Assembly (NCBI GenBank): GCA_023053685.1
Contig: JALIGW010000001.1
Span: forward strand, 161,436,547-161,500,546
DNA from: Diadophis punctatus similis
Lineage: Eukaryota; Chordata; Lepidosauria; Squamata; Dipsadidae
Direction of reading: 5' to 3'
DNA: 64,000 nucleotides
The position numbers and the translations under genes are program-made. The notes below the pieces were generated by a model. The model saw only the letters and a list, made by a program, of their open reading frames with translations. It was not told where the DNA came from and made no database searches. Positions 1 through 61,778 of the stretch are shown here, piece after piece. Numbering within the stretch: the first letter of the stretch is position 1; the number at the start of each line of letters is the position of its first letter.

Positions 1-490
1 GAATGACCACACTTGGAATACTGCATCCAGTTTTAGTCACCACAATATAAAAATAGATGTTGAGACTCTGAAAAGAGTGCAGAGAAGAGTAAAAAAGATG
101 ATTAGGGGGCTGGATGCTAAAACATATGAAGAACTGTTGCAGGAATTGGGTATGTTTAGTCTAGTGAAAAGAAGGACTAGGTGTGACATGATAGCAGTTT
201 TCCAATCTTTGAGGGACTGCCACAAAGAATAGGGGGTCAACCTATTTCCCAAAGCACCAGAAGGCAGGACAAGTAATCAAGGAGAGAACCAACCTAGAAC
301 TAAGGAGAAATTTCCTGATAGTGAGGACAATTAACCAGAGGAACAGCTTCCCTCCAGAAGTTGTGGGTGATCCATCACTGGAGGCTTTTAAGAAGAGACT
401 GGACAGCCATTTGTCCAGAATAGTATAGGGTCTCCTAAGCAGGGGGTTGGACTAGAAGTCCTCCAAGATCCCTTCCAATTCTGTTATTCA
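1..490 (+). mobile_element. CR1 LINE 3' fragment
   Basis: Degenerate reverse-transcriptase C-terminal region and 3' end of a CR1 LINE. It matches, with stops and small indels, the last ~480 bp of the nearly full-length copy at 37420-37910, including the terminal block GGACTAGA...CCTTCCAA. It begins before the window, so its 5' extent is unknown. It forms the left boundary of the gene 1 5' flank. Confidence 0.9.
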
Positions 491-800
491 TGGGAAAACA
501 TTGGCTGAACAGTTATTCATTTCATAGTAATTAATTTGATTCCATTTATTTATGTATCTATGTTTTTGTTTATCAGTCATATTTCTCGTAAAATATTTAT
601 TCCTGAAGATATTTTTACAGGCATGAAGATTTCACAATTCCTCCTGGAGATTATTTGTATACATCTATCTTAAAAGGTGGATTTTTGTCTGTGCAGTACA
701 AAGATGTGAAACTGGTTTGCTAAGTTTTCATACAAGGTCAGGTCAAATTACTGGGCAGGAAACAGAAAACAAGGGCAAGAAGGACCTTATGGTACAGAAT

Positions 801-903
801 GGTCTGATGATTCAGTAGAAAGAGTTGCTTTGAAATATACTGGAATCATTTCAGTTTACAAAATTCCTTATAATTTTTGCTTAAAACTGCTGGCTAAAAG
901 GAA
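801..903 (+). promoter_or_regulatory. Conserved 5' flank of gene 1
   Basis: This block immediately upstream of the gene 1 ATG is shared with the 5' flanks of genes 2 (30411-30560) and 3 (59850-60002), while most other flanking DNA differs. It starts near GATTCAGTAGAAAGAG and runs to the ATG. Gene 1 lacks a 22-bp segment present at 30458-30479 and 59897-59918. I see no canonical TATA box. The likely content is the core promoter and 5' UTR; this is inferred from conservation only. Confidence 0.45.
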
Positions 904-24725
<23,822 letters not shown>

Positions 24726-26129
24726 TCTGACACACAAAACTATAACAAGTTGTTTTCTCAGTCTTGAATTGCCTTCATTTTGAGAGGCACAATTTAACAA
24801 AGAACCCATTATTGTCTACGTTTCATGTGTTGCTTAGAAGATGAATGGTAATAACCTATACATTGATGAAATGTAGATTCTGATAGGAAAGAATATAATC
24901 AGGAAATTCTGATCAAAACATTAACACTGGTAACAAATGAGATTCAGTAACATTCAAGAACTTCCTTTTTCTTGGAAAGTCTTGGGAATGTCTCTTGCAG
25001 TGAAGAATTTACATTACCTGAACCCATTATTCATACCGGGAATACTTTCTTTTTCTACATTCTTGAATAGCTAGTTTCCTATAATCTAACAACATCTTAT
25101 AAATGGAAGTTCTAGGATTACTTTTCTGAATAATTAAGGGAGAGTGTAAGGGCAGTAATCCAGTATGTAGAGATGAAAACGTGCACGTGAATTGCTGCCC
25201 CACCCTGCTTTGCGTCAATGCTAATGATGTTGCAGTTTCTCCAAAAAATAAACAAATAATCTAAGTGCACAAAGTGATTTATAGTACATATATCATACCT
25301 GACCAATTCTCCAGCAAAGGTATTGCTTTTCAGTTGTCAAAATTGGATTCCTCTTTATGATAGGTTTAACTTGGTTATAAAGATCGAACTGGAATTGATG
25401 CACTTAATGCACCTCACTAGTGGCTAATAAAGACAAAGATGCAATTCCATATTCTTCAAAATACCAATCCTTGAAGACCCCCAGTTTATGAGTTGTGATA
25501 CATGGGTCTAGTATACAATATCAGCAGAAAGTACACAAAGTTTTAACCATTGGCATATATGGTTGTTTAAATTTTTGCAACCCAAAATAGCAATATATTT
25601 ACATTCAAACATCTGAGAATTTTCAAGTGAAATAAAATCTCTGGGCTATATCCTAACTGCCACAGAAAATTATTTTGACACCTTGAAATTAAATTAATTG
25701 GTTTTGGTTTAGAACAATTAAGTTTACAGCAAGAAAGAACATTAATTTGTTAATTTTGGTGTAGTGGATTCAAATTATTCTCTAGCCTACATATCCACCA
25801 TCATAAATCAAATCTTTCTACTCTTCTTAATTGCACATACTAAAGTTGAACTTGAATTGAATTGATGAGATCCTCCAAAAGAAAAATGAGACATCAACAA
25901 TTTTGTTACGCTTTCCCCTCTCCTCCTCCCCCTTCTCTTCTCTCAGAAGCCAAAGAAGGACCATAACATCTGTTCAAGAAAATCAAAGAAGTGAGAATTT
26001 TAGTCTCTTTTTGAACATTAAAAAAACCAAGATCATGACCACTGCAAGGAATGGAAATATTAAATATTAAAATAGAAATTGATGGTGAAGAGAAAAATTA
26101 ACTTTCCTAGAGTCACAGTAAATGCAGTC
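24726..26129. other. Gene 1 3' flank
   Basis: The first about 200 bp align with the sequence after the gene 2 stop (57248-57440), consistent with a 3' UTR. Candidate AATAAA signals lie at 25247-25252, near 25425 and near 25631; none is decisive. No coding sequence seen. Confidence 0.5.
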
Positions 26130-26679
26130 AAGAAATAAAATGTCAGATTGTACTGGGTCGCACAACAATGATGAACATGAGTCAAATATGGAAAAGCAAG
26201 GACATCAGCCTGGCAATCAAATGTAAGTTAGTCCGCTCTGTTATGTTCCCTATCCCTATCTATGGTTGTGAACATTGGACCCTAAAAAAGCAAGACAGAA
26301 AGAAAATCAATTGAACTCTGGTGCTGGAGAAGGCTCCTTCATATTCCTTGGACAGCAAAGGTGAGTAAGAAGCAAGTACTGGAGCATATTATACCAGACA
26401 TGTCAGTGGAAGCAACAATCACAAAATGGTGTTTCACTTATTTTGGCCATGTCATGCGGGGGAAATCCACTGGAGAAAGCAATTATGTTTGGAAGAGTTA
26501 GTGGTAAAAGGAAAACAGGCCCACAAAGAACACGGTCGCTGGACACCTTCAAAGTTGACACTAGCCAGATCTCGAACAACTCAAAGAAGTAGTACAAGAC
26601 AGAAAGATATGGGAAGACGGGGCCCATTGATACACCATGAAAGATATGGAGATAAAGATAATGAGACACACTGAAATGA
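26130..26679 (+). mobile_element. Bov-B (RTE) LINE 3' fragment
   Basis: Degenerate translation gives the Bov-B C-terminal signature: YGCEHWTL, then a CWRRLLHIPWTAK-like run, then FGHVMRG followed by GKR..GPQR. It ends in the ATC triplet tail. Frames are broken. Confidence 0.85.
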
Positions 26680-26680
26680 T

Positions 26681-26737
<57 letters not shown>
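26680..26737 (+). repeat. (ATC)n microsatellite at Bov-B tail
   Basis: About 19 ATC/CAT triplets directly following the Bov-B 3' end. Confidence 0.95.
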
Positions 26738-26739
<2 letters not shown>

Positions 26740-27159
26740 ATTCAAACAAGTTTTGGACCAGTCATTCTCTTTCAGCCCAACCCACCTGACAGGGTTGTTG
26801 TTGGGGGATAATAGGAGAAGGAAAGAATATTGGGTGTGTTGGCCAATTTAAGTTGTTCATAAAAATAATAAACACAATAAATAAACAAAAACATAAACAA
26901 ACAAACAAACAAACAAATAAATGGTGTAATGGATATGTACTATTCTTGGTTTGTCATTAAATTGAGTCATGTCTAAACACAAGGAGGAAGGGAAACAGGT
27001 AAGTTTCACCACCTTCTCACAATCTGCTTTGATGGAGAGTGACTGCAACAGGGCTTCACCTGCCCACAGTCTCTTTCTGTGCAGCAAAAGGGCAATAAAC
27101 ACAATAAGGATGAAGCAAAGTTAATACATTCTTTTTCATTCCACTTCCTAACAGATCTA

Positions 27160-27425
27160 ACAGATAACCTAACAGATTAACAAAGTTGGACGGGACCTTG
27201 TAGGTCATCTAGACCAACCCCCCACTCAAGCAGGACTCTACACCATTTCTGACAAATAGCAATCCAATCTCTTCTTGAAAGTCTTAAGTGATGAAGCTCC
27301 CACAACTTCCGAAGGCAAGCTGTTCCATTGGTTGATTGTTCTCACTTAGAAAGTTTCCCCCTTATTTCTAGGTTGAATCTCTCCTTGGTCAGTTTCCATC
27401 CATTATTCCTTGTCTGGCCTCATAT
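27160..27425 (-). mobile_element. CR1 LINE 3' fragment, minus strand
   Basis: The plus strand reads GTTGGACGGGACCTTGTAGG, the complement of the CR1 terminal block, followed by the complement of the reverse-transcriptase end. It lies in the intergenic region before gene 2. Confidence 0.85.
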
Positions 27426-27750
27426 GTATCCTCATATCTTCATATATAGAAATTCAAGGGTGTAATAATGACTAATAAGAACTCATAGGTGTAATATCTA
27501 TGGGAATGTGGGAATCAATTAAACAAAGAAAGTAACATCATGTAGCTTTTGATCCACCTACTGCTGTTTTGGAAATCACAGCCATTTGCCAAGAACTCTC
27601 TGGCAGAGTCCCCTGATCTTGGGTGTTACAAAATCTCACTTGTTTTGAGTAGAACTTGCACTGTATCAATCAAAGCCAGAGAACAGAATCAAGGACTGGA
27701 AACAAGGAGGGGGGGGGGAGAACCTGTAGCACTCAGAGAGCTAAATAACT

Positions 27751-28260
27751 ATCGTAATTTTCGGAGTATAAGACACACCTTTTTCCTCCCTAAAAGTGGC
27801 TGAAAATTTGGGTGCATCTTATACTCTGAATGTAGCTTTTTCGGAGCTTTTTTCCAGCCCTAACTAGATGCTAACAGATCATCCCAGCTCTTACCGGCTT
27901 GCAGGTTCTTTCATTGTTACTCTCTCAGAAGAAGGTTTTTCCAGCCCTAAGTCTTTGCAGAATTTTTTTCCATTGCTCTACTTGCTCCGAATAAGTTTTT
28001 TTCTAGCCCTAACCAGCCCTAACCAGGTGCTAACGATCTTCCCAGCTCTTACTGGCTTGAATGCTCTTTCATTGTTACTCTCTCAGAAGAAGGTTTTTTA
28101 AAGTCCTAACCAGGGGATAAAATAATGTGCTGAATCTGACCAGACTAAGGATGCTAGCCAGATGAATACCTGGTAGGCAGATTGTTTCCCCTATTTTCCT
28201 CTCCAAAAACTAAGGTGCGTCTTATACTCCAGTGCGTTTTATACTCCGAAAAATACGGTA
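27751..28260. mobile_element. TIR DNA transposon / MITE
   Basis: About 30-bp inverted ends: TCGTAATTTTCGGAGTATAA left and TATACTCCGAAAAATACGG right. The interior has tandem similar segments (CAGCCCTAACCAG; CTCTCAGAAGAAGGTTTTT repeated). The gene 3 5' flank (about 59600) continues across this point without it, so it inserted after the duplication. Confidence 0.8.
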
Positions 28261-28609
28261 TGTTTTTCATGAGTAAAGGACAGATACAAGGATGAACATG
28301 TACAGATTTTTCCAAGAGGCACTGAACTAAAGACAACCTGTCTTCTAAAAGTATTCAGTCTCACAACTATTTCATTTTACAAAAATAAAAAGTATTTCCT
28401 TAATTTATGCTTGACCAATAGGCAGATGTTTTAGGATTGCCCTTTGGGTGTAAACTTTCACATTTATTGGAAGCTTTTGTAACTGCAATTTGTAGTACTT
28501 TCCAGGAAAATAACTCTGCAAGGATGTGATATGCTTGGGGCTAGAAGTTGGAAAGCAGCTTTGGAGGTAACAAAGACATATACAGCACACTCATTGATAC
28601 CTTCTAGAA

Positions 28610-28744
28610 CAGTGTTTCCAACCTTGGCAACTTGAAGATATCTGGACTTCAACTCCCAGAATTCCCCAGCCAGCATTTGCTGGCTGGGGAATTTTGGGAG
28701 TTGAAGTCCAGATATCTTCAAGTTGCCAAGGTTGGGAAACACTG
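28610..28744. mobile_element. Palindromic MITE, 135 bp
   Basis: Near-perfect palindrome beginning CAGTGTTTCCAACCTTGGCA and ending in its inverse. Target duplication TTCTAGAA at 28602-28609 and 28745-28752. Each arm is about 65 bp with almost no loop. Confidence 0.95.
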
Positions 28745-29070
28745 TTCTAGAAGCTGCAGCTTTTCCAGGACTCATGTGTTAGCCATGCATTCCCGAATAG
28801 TTTCACGTTTAAGGACCTGCTTAAAGTGCATCAGTGCCCACTTCAGTTACAAACCCTCTTTGAAGCCAGAGGCCCATATAATAGGCATAACAAAGGTTTC
28901 AAGCTTTCATCTTAGCTGTTGCAGCAGAGAAGAATGTCTCTCCCTCTGTCTTGGGCAAAATTGATGGATATGTCAAGAAAATTTGATCCAAAGGTGCCAG
29001 CAGAGGGAGCCAATGCTTTTGAGTTTAGAGATAAAAGCCTATGATGGAAAAGTCTCTAATCCTAGAAGAA

Positions 29071-29360
29071 TGTCATGATGTGAATAATTGCCAGTTGTGC
29101 ATCTCTACCATTTCTAGGTTTATTGTATTTCCTAATCAAGCAGACATGTGATATGTTTTACTACGCATGCGTGCATTCCAGGAGTTTTGTCTCCTCCTAC
29201 CTTCTTCTCCTTCGAAGCCTCGCCCGAGGCAGACGTGAACTCTTAGCTGAGAAGATGTAGCTTATTAAAGGTTTATATTTTTGTTACTTTTGTACTAAAA
29301 TAAATATTTTGTTAATTAGAATTAAATCTCGGTTTTATTTTCTAAGTACGAATGACTACA
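29071..29360 (+). mobile_element. LTR-like repeat
   Basis: It begins TGTCATGATGTG, ends GACTACA, and contains AAAATAAATATTTTGTTAAT near its 3' end. An inverted second copy lies at 63201-63485, with similarity continuing about 30 bp past the CA end. This fits an LTR plus adjacent leader, but no matching target duplication or internal coding region is seen. Confidence 0.5.
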
Positions 29361-30410
29361 GGGAAGCAAGATTCTAAATCGCCTCTTGATAGGAAAATTC
29401 CTATCTGTCAAAGAAACTATGCAGACGTTTAAAATCTCAGAACTGGTTAATGGTCAGATTCAACACCAGGGAAATTCAAGGGGGTTGCTAAAAGACATAT
29501 ATGTAAATATTAAAAGCAATGGAAAAAAGACACGAGCAAAGTGATTTGAATCAATACAATGAAGGGTTGCTCTGGGACATGAAATATCCAACATTTCCAC
29601 AAGGAAATGTCTTACATGCAACAAATTTGAAGAAATTTGCAGTTGTGCGTCATACACAGGTGCTGAGAAGAGTTACAAAGCACAGTGATCCCCAACCAGC
29701 TTATTTATTCACAAATTTGTCATGCCATCCCAATTATCACAACTCTGGCTACTTTACTAAAAGAGAAGTCTGGAGAACCAATGCCAGCAAAGCCAGAGGC
29801 CCAACATTCCCCGGGGGGTTTCTTCTGGCATTTCATCTACCAGAGGGGCCCTTGGGATTTATGCACAATCGCAAGTGGTATTGGAGCAATCCAATCCAGG
29901 CCCTTGTTACATGCCTATTTCCAAGAAACACAGGCAACCTGCCCATCAGCTCTCTGGGACAAACCTCAGGCTCTCTCTGGAACTCTAAAGGGTGCATTAG
30001 ATACCAGGATGGATCAAATGAATTGATTGCATGTCATTTCGTTTCCATGTTTTTCGTTTGTATCAGTTGTTACTATTATAAGTACAATCTTCAATAAAAT
30101 TACTATTAAAATATTTGTTGATAAGCAGTAATGTTAGACAAGCAATTAATCATTTCATTGCCTGGGCTTAATTGGAATCCATGGCACTGGAGAACTTGGG
30201 AATATAAGCCTTCTATAATTGAGAGCAAACACAGTTCCTTTGATTGATCCTATCCAGAATGTTTTCTGAAGCTTACTGGAAGCTGGACTATTGTGCAGTT
30301 TCAATATGTGAAACCAGCTTGCACAGTTTTTGTACCTCCCACGCATGTGTATATCACATACAGGGACGAATCAAATTCCTGGGGAGGAATCAGAATCGAG
30401 GGAAAAGTTC
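29361..30410. other. Intergenic segment before gene 2
   Basis: No recognised gene. An open frame of 192 codons at 29519-30097 (+) has no recognisable domain, no paralogous counterpart and no coding context, so it is not called. Confidence 0.4.
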
Positions 30411-30560
30411 AGAAGTGCTTTATTGAACAGAGCAGTCTGAGGATTCAGTAGAAAGAGTAGCTGGGCTCTGCCTACTGCATTGCTTTGAAATACATGCTGG
30501 AATCATTTCAGTTTTCAAAATTCCTTGTAATTTTTACTGAAGACTGCTTATTAAAAAGAA
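30411..30560 (+). promoter_or_regulatory. Conserved 5' flank of gene 2
   Basis: Nearly the same as 59850-60002 upstream of gene 3 and similar to 801-903 of gene 1. It includes the 22-bp segment 30458-30479 that gene 1 lacks. Likely core promoter and 5' UTR. Confidence 0.5.
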
Positions 30561-57247
<26,687 letters not shown>

Positions 57248-57750
57248 TCTCGCAGGGGGGGGGAGTATAATAAGCTGTTTTCTCCACCCCTGAAATGCCT
57301 TTATTTTGACAAAAAGGCAAAATTTTACAACAGAATTCAATATTGTCTATGTTTCATGCATTGTTTAAAACACGAAAATGGTAATGGTCTATAAACTCAT
57401 GGAATGTTGATTCCAATAGGAAAGTATTGTAAGGAAATCATGAAAAGCAAAGTGCTTTTTGTTTTATTTGGGGCCATTTGTTTCCTTTGCCTTTTACTTG
57501 TTTTTGTCTTCTTCAGTTTTCTGTTTCTGATTTTAGCACCAGTTTTAAATTTTAGCACCAACCAAAATGTTCAGGCATCTTAGTTGATGACTATGGAATC
57601 CTTCAGAATTTGGGATCTTTGCATAAACTTCCATTTTAAAACGTCAAACAATTTTGGGATCAGTCACTCTCTCTCAGCCTAACCCAACTCACAGGGTGTT
57701 GTGGGGAAAATCAATTTACTTGAAAGGGTTGACACCACTGAAGCACAATT
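57248..57750. other. Gene 2 3' flank
   Basis: Aligns with the gene 1 3' flank for about 200 bp and again near 57655-57720 (matches about 26750-26810). No polyadenylation signal is convincingly identified. Confidence 0.5.
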
Positions 57751-57754
57751 TGAA

Positions 57755-59060
57755 GCGTGATTAGCATCCCTCAAAAAAAAAAAACTCAGGAAAGTGAAGC
57801 TCCAACATCCCGAAATCTTATCTCAAACCAACAACCACAACCACAGGAAACCACCAACTCTGCCAGTAACATCTCCATCCTCGTCAAAGATGACAACCCT
57901 GCAAATAACATCACCATCCACATTAAAGATGCAATTGGAACGCGAACAGAAGCATCCCAATGCTATTTTATTTGGACTTGAGGACACCAATGAATTTGAT
58001 GACATCACTAAGGTCCGCAATATCAACAGAAAATTTCAAGCATCAACTATCTCTCCTGATGAAATAATCCACATTTCCCACAATGGCCCTGAGAACAACG
58101 ACGGCTTGGTGGCCCCATGCTTCTGCAGAATTGTTTGCAAGAATGAAACCAGCAAATGCAAATTCATCTACACAATAAACTCATTCGCCAAAAGTAGTAC
58201 TAACCATAAAAAACTTTGTTCACGACCGGACTATACTACAACATTCCCACACCCATGAGCTCCGCTTCAGAGCTTAAAAGACAGCAGGACCAAGGAGAGA
58301 CCGATCTACTCTACGACCGAGTACTCATCTCAAATGATCTAAGCCCCAGAGCTCACTGTAACAGCATTGCCAAAAAGGCATTAAGAGTTGTTAACCTAAT
58401 TTTGAGAAGCTTCTTCTCCGGTAACATTGTACTTCAAACTAGGGCATATAAAACCTTTGCCAGACCAATTCTCGAATACAGCTCGTCTGCCTGGAATCCA
58501 CACTGTATATCGGACATTAACACAATTGAACTAGTCCAGAGGTATTTCACAAGAAGAGTACTCCACTCCTCTGCTCACAACAGAATGCCTTATGCCATCA
58601 GGCTTGAAATTTTGGGCTTGGACAACCTAGAACTATGCCGACTACAGTCTGACCTAAGTGTAGTACACATAATTGTCTGCTATGACATCCTACCTGATAA
58701 TGACTTCTTCAGCTTCAACCTCAATAATACACGGGCAAACAATAGATACAAACTCAAGGTAAACCACTCCAAACTTGATTGCAGAAAATACAACTTCAGC
58801 AACAGAGTGGTCAACACCTGGAATTCTCTACCTGACACCGTTGTTACATCCTCTAACCCCCACAGCTTCAACCTTAAATTGTCTACCATGGACCTCACCC
58901 CAGTCCGTAAAAGGGGACATGCATAAGTGTACCATCATGCCTACTGTCCCTGTCCTACTCTCCCCATTTATTTGTACTCATTCCTTGTTCATATCCATGT
59001 TTATACTTATACTTGTTACCTAGTACATGTTCGACAAATTAATTAAATAAATAAATAAAA
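57755..59060 (+). mobile_element. Rex1-like LINE, 5'-deleted
   Basis: An ORF1-like part (57794-58258) is followed by a reverse-transcriptase C-terminal part open at 58216-58926: RAHCNSIAKKALRVVNLILR, TFARPILEYSSSAWNPH, VQRYFTRRVLH and VVNTWNSLPDTVV. It ends with AT-rich (AAAT)n. The RT core is deleted between the two parts, so it is inactive. The clade is inferred from the C-terminal pattern. Confidence 0.7.
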
Positions 59061-59849
59061 CAAATAAATAAGTATGTCCGTCAGTTTGAGTTGCTTATAG
59101 AAATAATAAAGATGGAAAATATACAAAAATATAATAAAAATAAATAAAGGGTGTAATGGATATGTAGTACTCTTCACATGTCATTAAATTAAGTCATGTC
59201 TAAATACAAGGAGGGCGGGAAGCATAGGTACCTCCTTCTCACAATTTGCTTTCCTGCAGAGTGATTGCTTTCTGTGCAGCCAAAACACAACAAGGATGGG
59301 ACAAAATTAGTACATTCATTTCAATTCTACCTCTACATATGTAGAAATTCAAGGGTATAATCATTATTAATGCAAACTCATAGGTATGTTATACATATTG
59401 TGGGAATGTGTGGAAATCAATTAAACAAAGAAAGTAAAATGGTGTAGCTTTTTTAATTCACCCACTGCTGTTTTGTGAACCACAGCCATTTGCCAAGAGG
59501 ACTGTTCTGAGGCAGAGTTCCCTGAACTTGTTGTTACAAAGCCTCTCTTGTTTTGAGTAGAACTTGCACTGTATCAATCAAAGCCAGAGAACAGAATCAA
59601 GGACTGAGAACAAGAGGCGCTGAACTAAAGAGAGTCTCTCTTCTGAAAATATTCAATCCCACAACTATTCCATTCTGCAAAAATGAAAAGTATGTCCACT
59701 TGCCTGACAGACAGATTTATATAGATCTAAAAAGCTGTAGTACAAATATGTTAAACTGATTTGGTAAGTTTAGGAGATTTCAGTATTTGTGTAACACGTG
59801 CCAGGAAAAGATCAAATTCCTGTTGGGTTAAAAAACAAGAGCAAAGTTC
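59061..59849. other. Intergenic 5' flank of gene 3
   Basis: Collinear with 26830-27150 and 27430-27720 plus 28320-28400 upstream of gene 2, without the inserted TIR element. No coding sequence. Confidence 0.6.
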
Positions 59850-60002
59850 AGAAGTGCTTTATTGAACAGAGCAGTCTGAGGATTCAGTAGAAAGAGTAGC
59901 TGGGCTCTGCCTACTGCATTGCTTTGAAATACACGCTGGAATTATTTCAGTTTTCAAAATTCCTTGTAATTTTTTTTACTGAAGACTGCTTATTAAAAGG
60001 AA
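59850..60002 (+). promoter_or_regulatory. Conserved 5' flank of gene 3
   Basis: Very close to 30411-30560 of gene 2, including the 22-bp segment at 59897-59918. Likely core promoter and 5' UTR by conservation. Confidence 0.5.
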
Positions 60003-60179
60003 ATGGATTGGACCGGAGCAATTTTAATGTTATTACTATTTATTTTTGCAATTATGTTCCTTTTGAAAAAGGGCAGGAATAACAGCTTCCACAATCTCCC
60101 TCCGGGACCCAGAACCATACCCATTTTGGGAAATTTGCACATGATGGATCTGAAGAGGCCTCACAGAACAATGATAGAG
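60003..60179 (+). CDS. CYP2K-like: Gene 3 exon 1 (CYP2K-like, partial)
   Basis: Third copy: MDWTGAILMLLLFIFAIMFL anchor, shortened linker (two codons fewer than genes 1 and 2), LPPGPRTIPILGN hinge, ending TMIE. 177 nt, donor GAG|GTAAAG, phase 0. No exon 2 (WSKEYGP...) is found in the following 3.8 kb, although it follows after 0.4-1.6 kb in the other copies. The gene may continue beyond the window or be only a relic. Confidence 0.85.
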
Positions 60180-61130
60180 GTAAAGCCTGATCATTAACAA
60201 GTCTCTTTACCGTTATTTGCCAAAACCTATTGGGATGGGATCAAATCCTGGTAACATGGTTGGGTAAGTCTCCCTACATACATTTTACTGTATGTAAAAT
60301 GTTCAAAAACTGGAGATCTAGCTGAATACGTTTAAATATTTTATCTTGAAACCCCCAGGAACTTGTGGGGAAATGTAAATGCTCTTAAACTGAATGACTT
60401 GATACCTGTATGTACTTAGAGACATTCCTATGTTTGCACTTTAAGCAGAAGTCATTAAATCTATTTCTGCAGTTAACAATACAACAAACAAAATTTTCTT
60501 ACAGCTGTAAGGGGAAGAAGGGTAGCATTCCTGATTTTCAGATTTGTTTGTAAGAACATATTTTAAGTTCTGTCCTTAAGGAATTCTTATGATCACTTTG
60601 CAAAAACCATTAGTGGCACCATTGGAAAGTTTCTATGTGATCTCTTCCACAAGCACATGTATTAAATATATAAGTATAGATAAAGGGAAAGATACAAGTT
60701 TTAAGAAATAGCTCCGATGTTGGAATGAAGTTAGGGTTTTTGAATTGCTAGTCTGCTAACCATAGACTGGATTATGATTAGGTACTCAGGGAAGGTTAAG
60801 AGGGAGAAAGAGGAAGTAGAAAGGAAGGGGAGAGGGAGAGGAGGGAAGTAGGGAAGAGGTAGAGAGGGAGGAAGAAGGTAGAGGGGAGAGAGGGAGATAG
60901 AGGAAGGGGAGTAGTATGAAATATAGAAGGAAAGCAGACTGGAGATAAAATTATAAAAGGAGCGGCTAAGATATATGTTTGAAATATTCTGGATAGAAAT
61001 ATATTACTATGGATGTTTTGCTAATATGGTATATGTATGGATATTTGTGTAATTTGGTGAAAAAATAAAAAAATATAAAAAAAGAAAAGAAATTCTACGC
61101 TATGTCCAGCACAAAAGGCTTAATTGCATT
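60180..61130. other. Gene 3 intron 1, no gene seen
   Basis: AT-rich, with a purine-only stretch of about 115 bp (60796-60912, AGGGAG/AGGAAG units). No coding sequence. Confidence 0.6.
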
Positions 61131-61139
61131 TTCCAAACT

Positions 61140-61712
61140 GAGGAATATAAGTGCATTTCTTTTGCAAGCATCATCACCATGAAGACTGAGGACTCAAATT
61201 ATACTTGCCATAAATGTAAAGAGATTAGATAATTTGAGGAAAAAATGAAGCCTCTGGACTGGAGGCAAGCCAAGCCACTGAAACTCCAGACACTCTGAGT
61301 TTCAATGGTGAACATGATAAACATACCAAACTCCTATTAAATTCAGAAGTCTCTATGTAAACAGAGCATACCAAGGAACAAGAATCAGAAGTCTCTATCC
61401 AAACAGAACACAGTAAGGAAGATTAAAAGAAAAGGCAAGAGCAATAGTAGCATTTCACACTAAGGGCTAACCCCCCTCCCCCAAAGAAAAAGATAATGCC
61501 TGCCCTCTCTGGATCTGAGTAATTGATTTCATATCCCACCCAGAAAGCAAGCATGTAGACACTTGAAGAATGTACATCTGCCAAATGTACCAGTGCCAAG
61601 AAGAAAAGTAGGTCAGACTTCCCCAAAGGAAAAAACACATATGTTGGTGATCACAGATTCACTACTTAAAGGAACAGAGTGAACAATTTGTAGACTAGTC
61701 AAATTCTATGAA
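61140..61712 (+). mobile_element. CR1/L3-type ORF1 remnant
   Basis: Degenerate translation contains a CHKCKEI finger-like piece and, near 61643-61680, ITDSLLKGTE, the start of the esterase block of CR1 ORF1. It ends at the (AATAG)n array. Confidence 0.6.
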
Positions 61713-61778
61713 AGAATAGAATAGAATAGAATAGAATAGAATAGAATAGAATAGAATAGAATAGAATAGAATAGAATA
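61713..61778 (+). repeat. (AATAG)n microsatellite
   Basis: About 13 copies of GAATA/AATAG, a pentamer known to be abundant in snake genomes. Confidence 0.97.

Noticed and set aside
29519..30097. 192-codon open frame upstream of gene 2
   Set aside because: No family resemblance, no conserved counterpart upstream of genes 1 or 3, and it lies in repeat-rich spacer.
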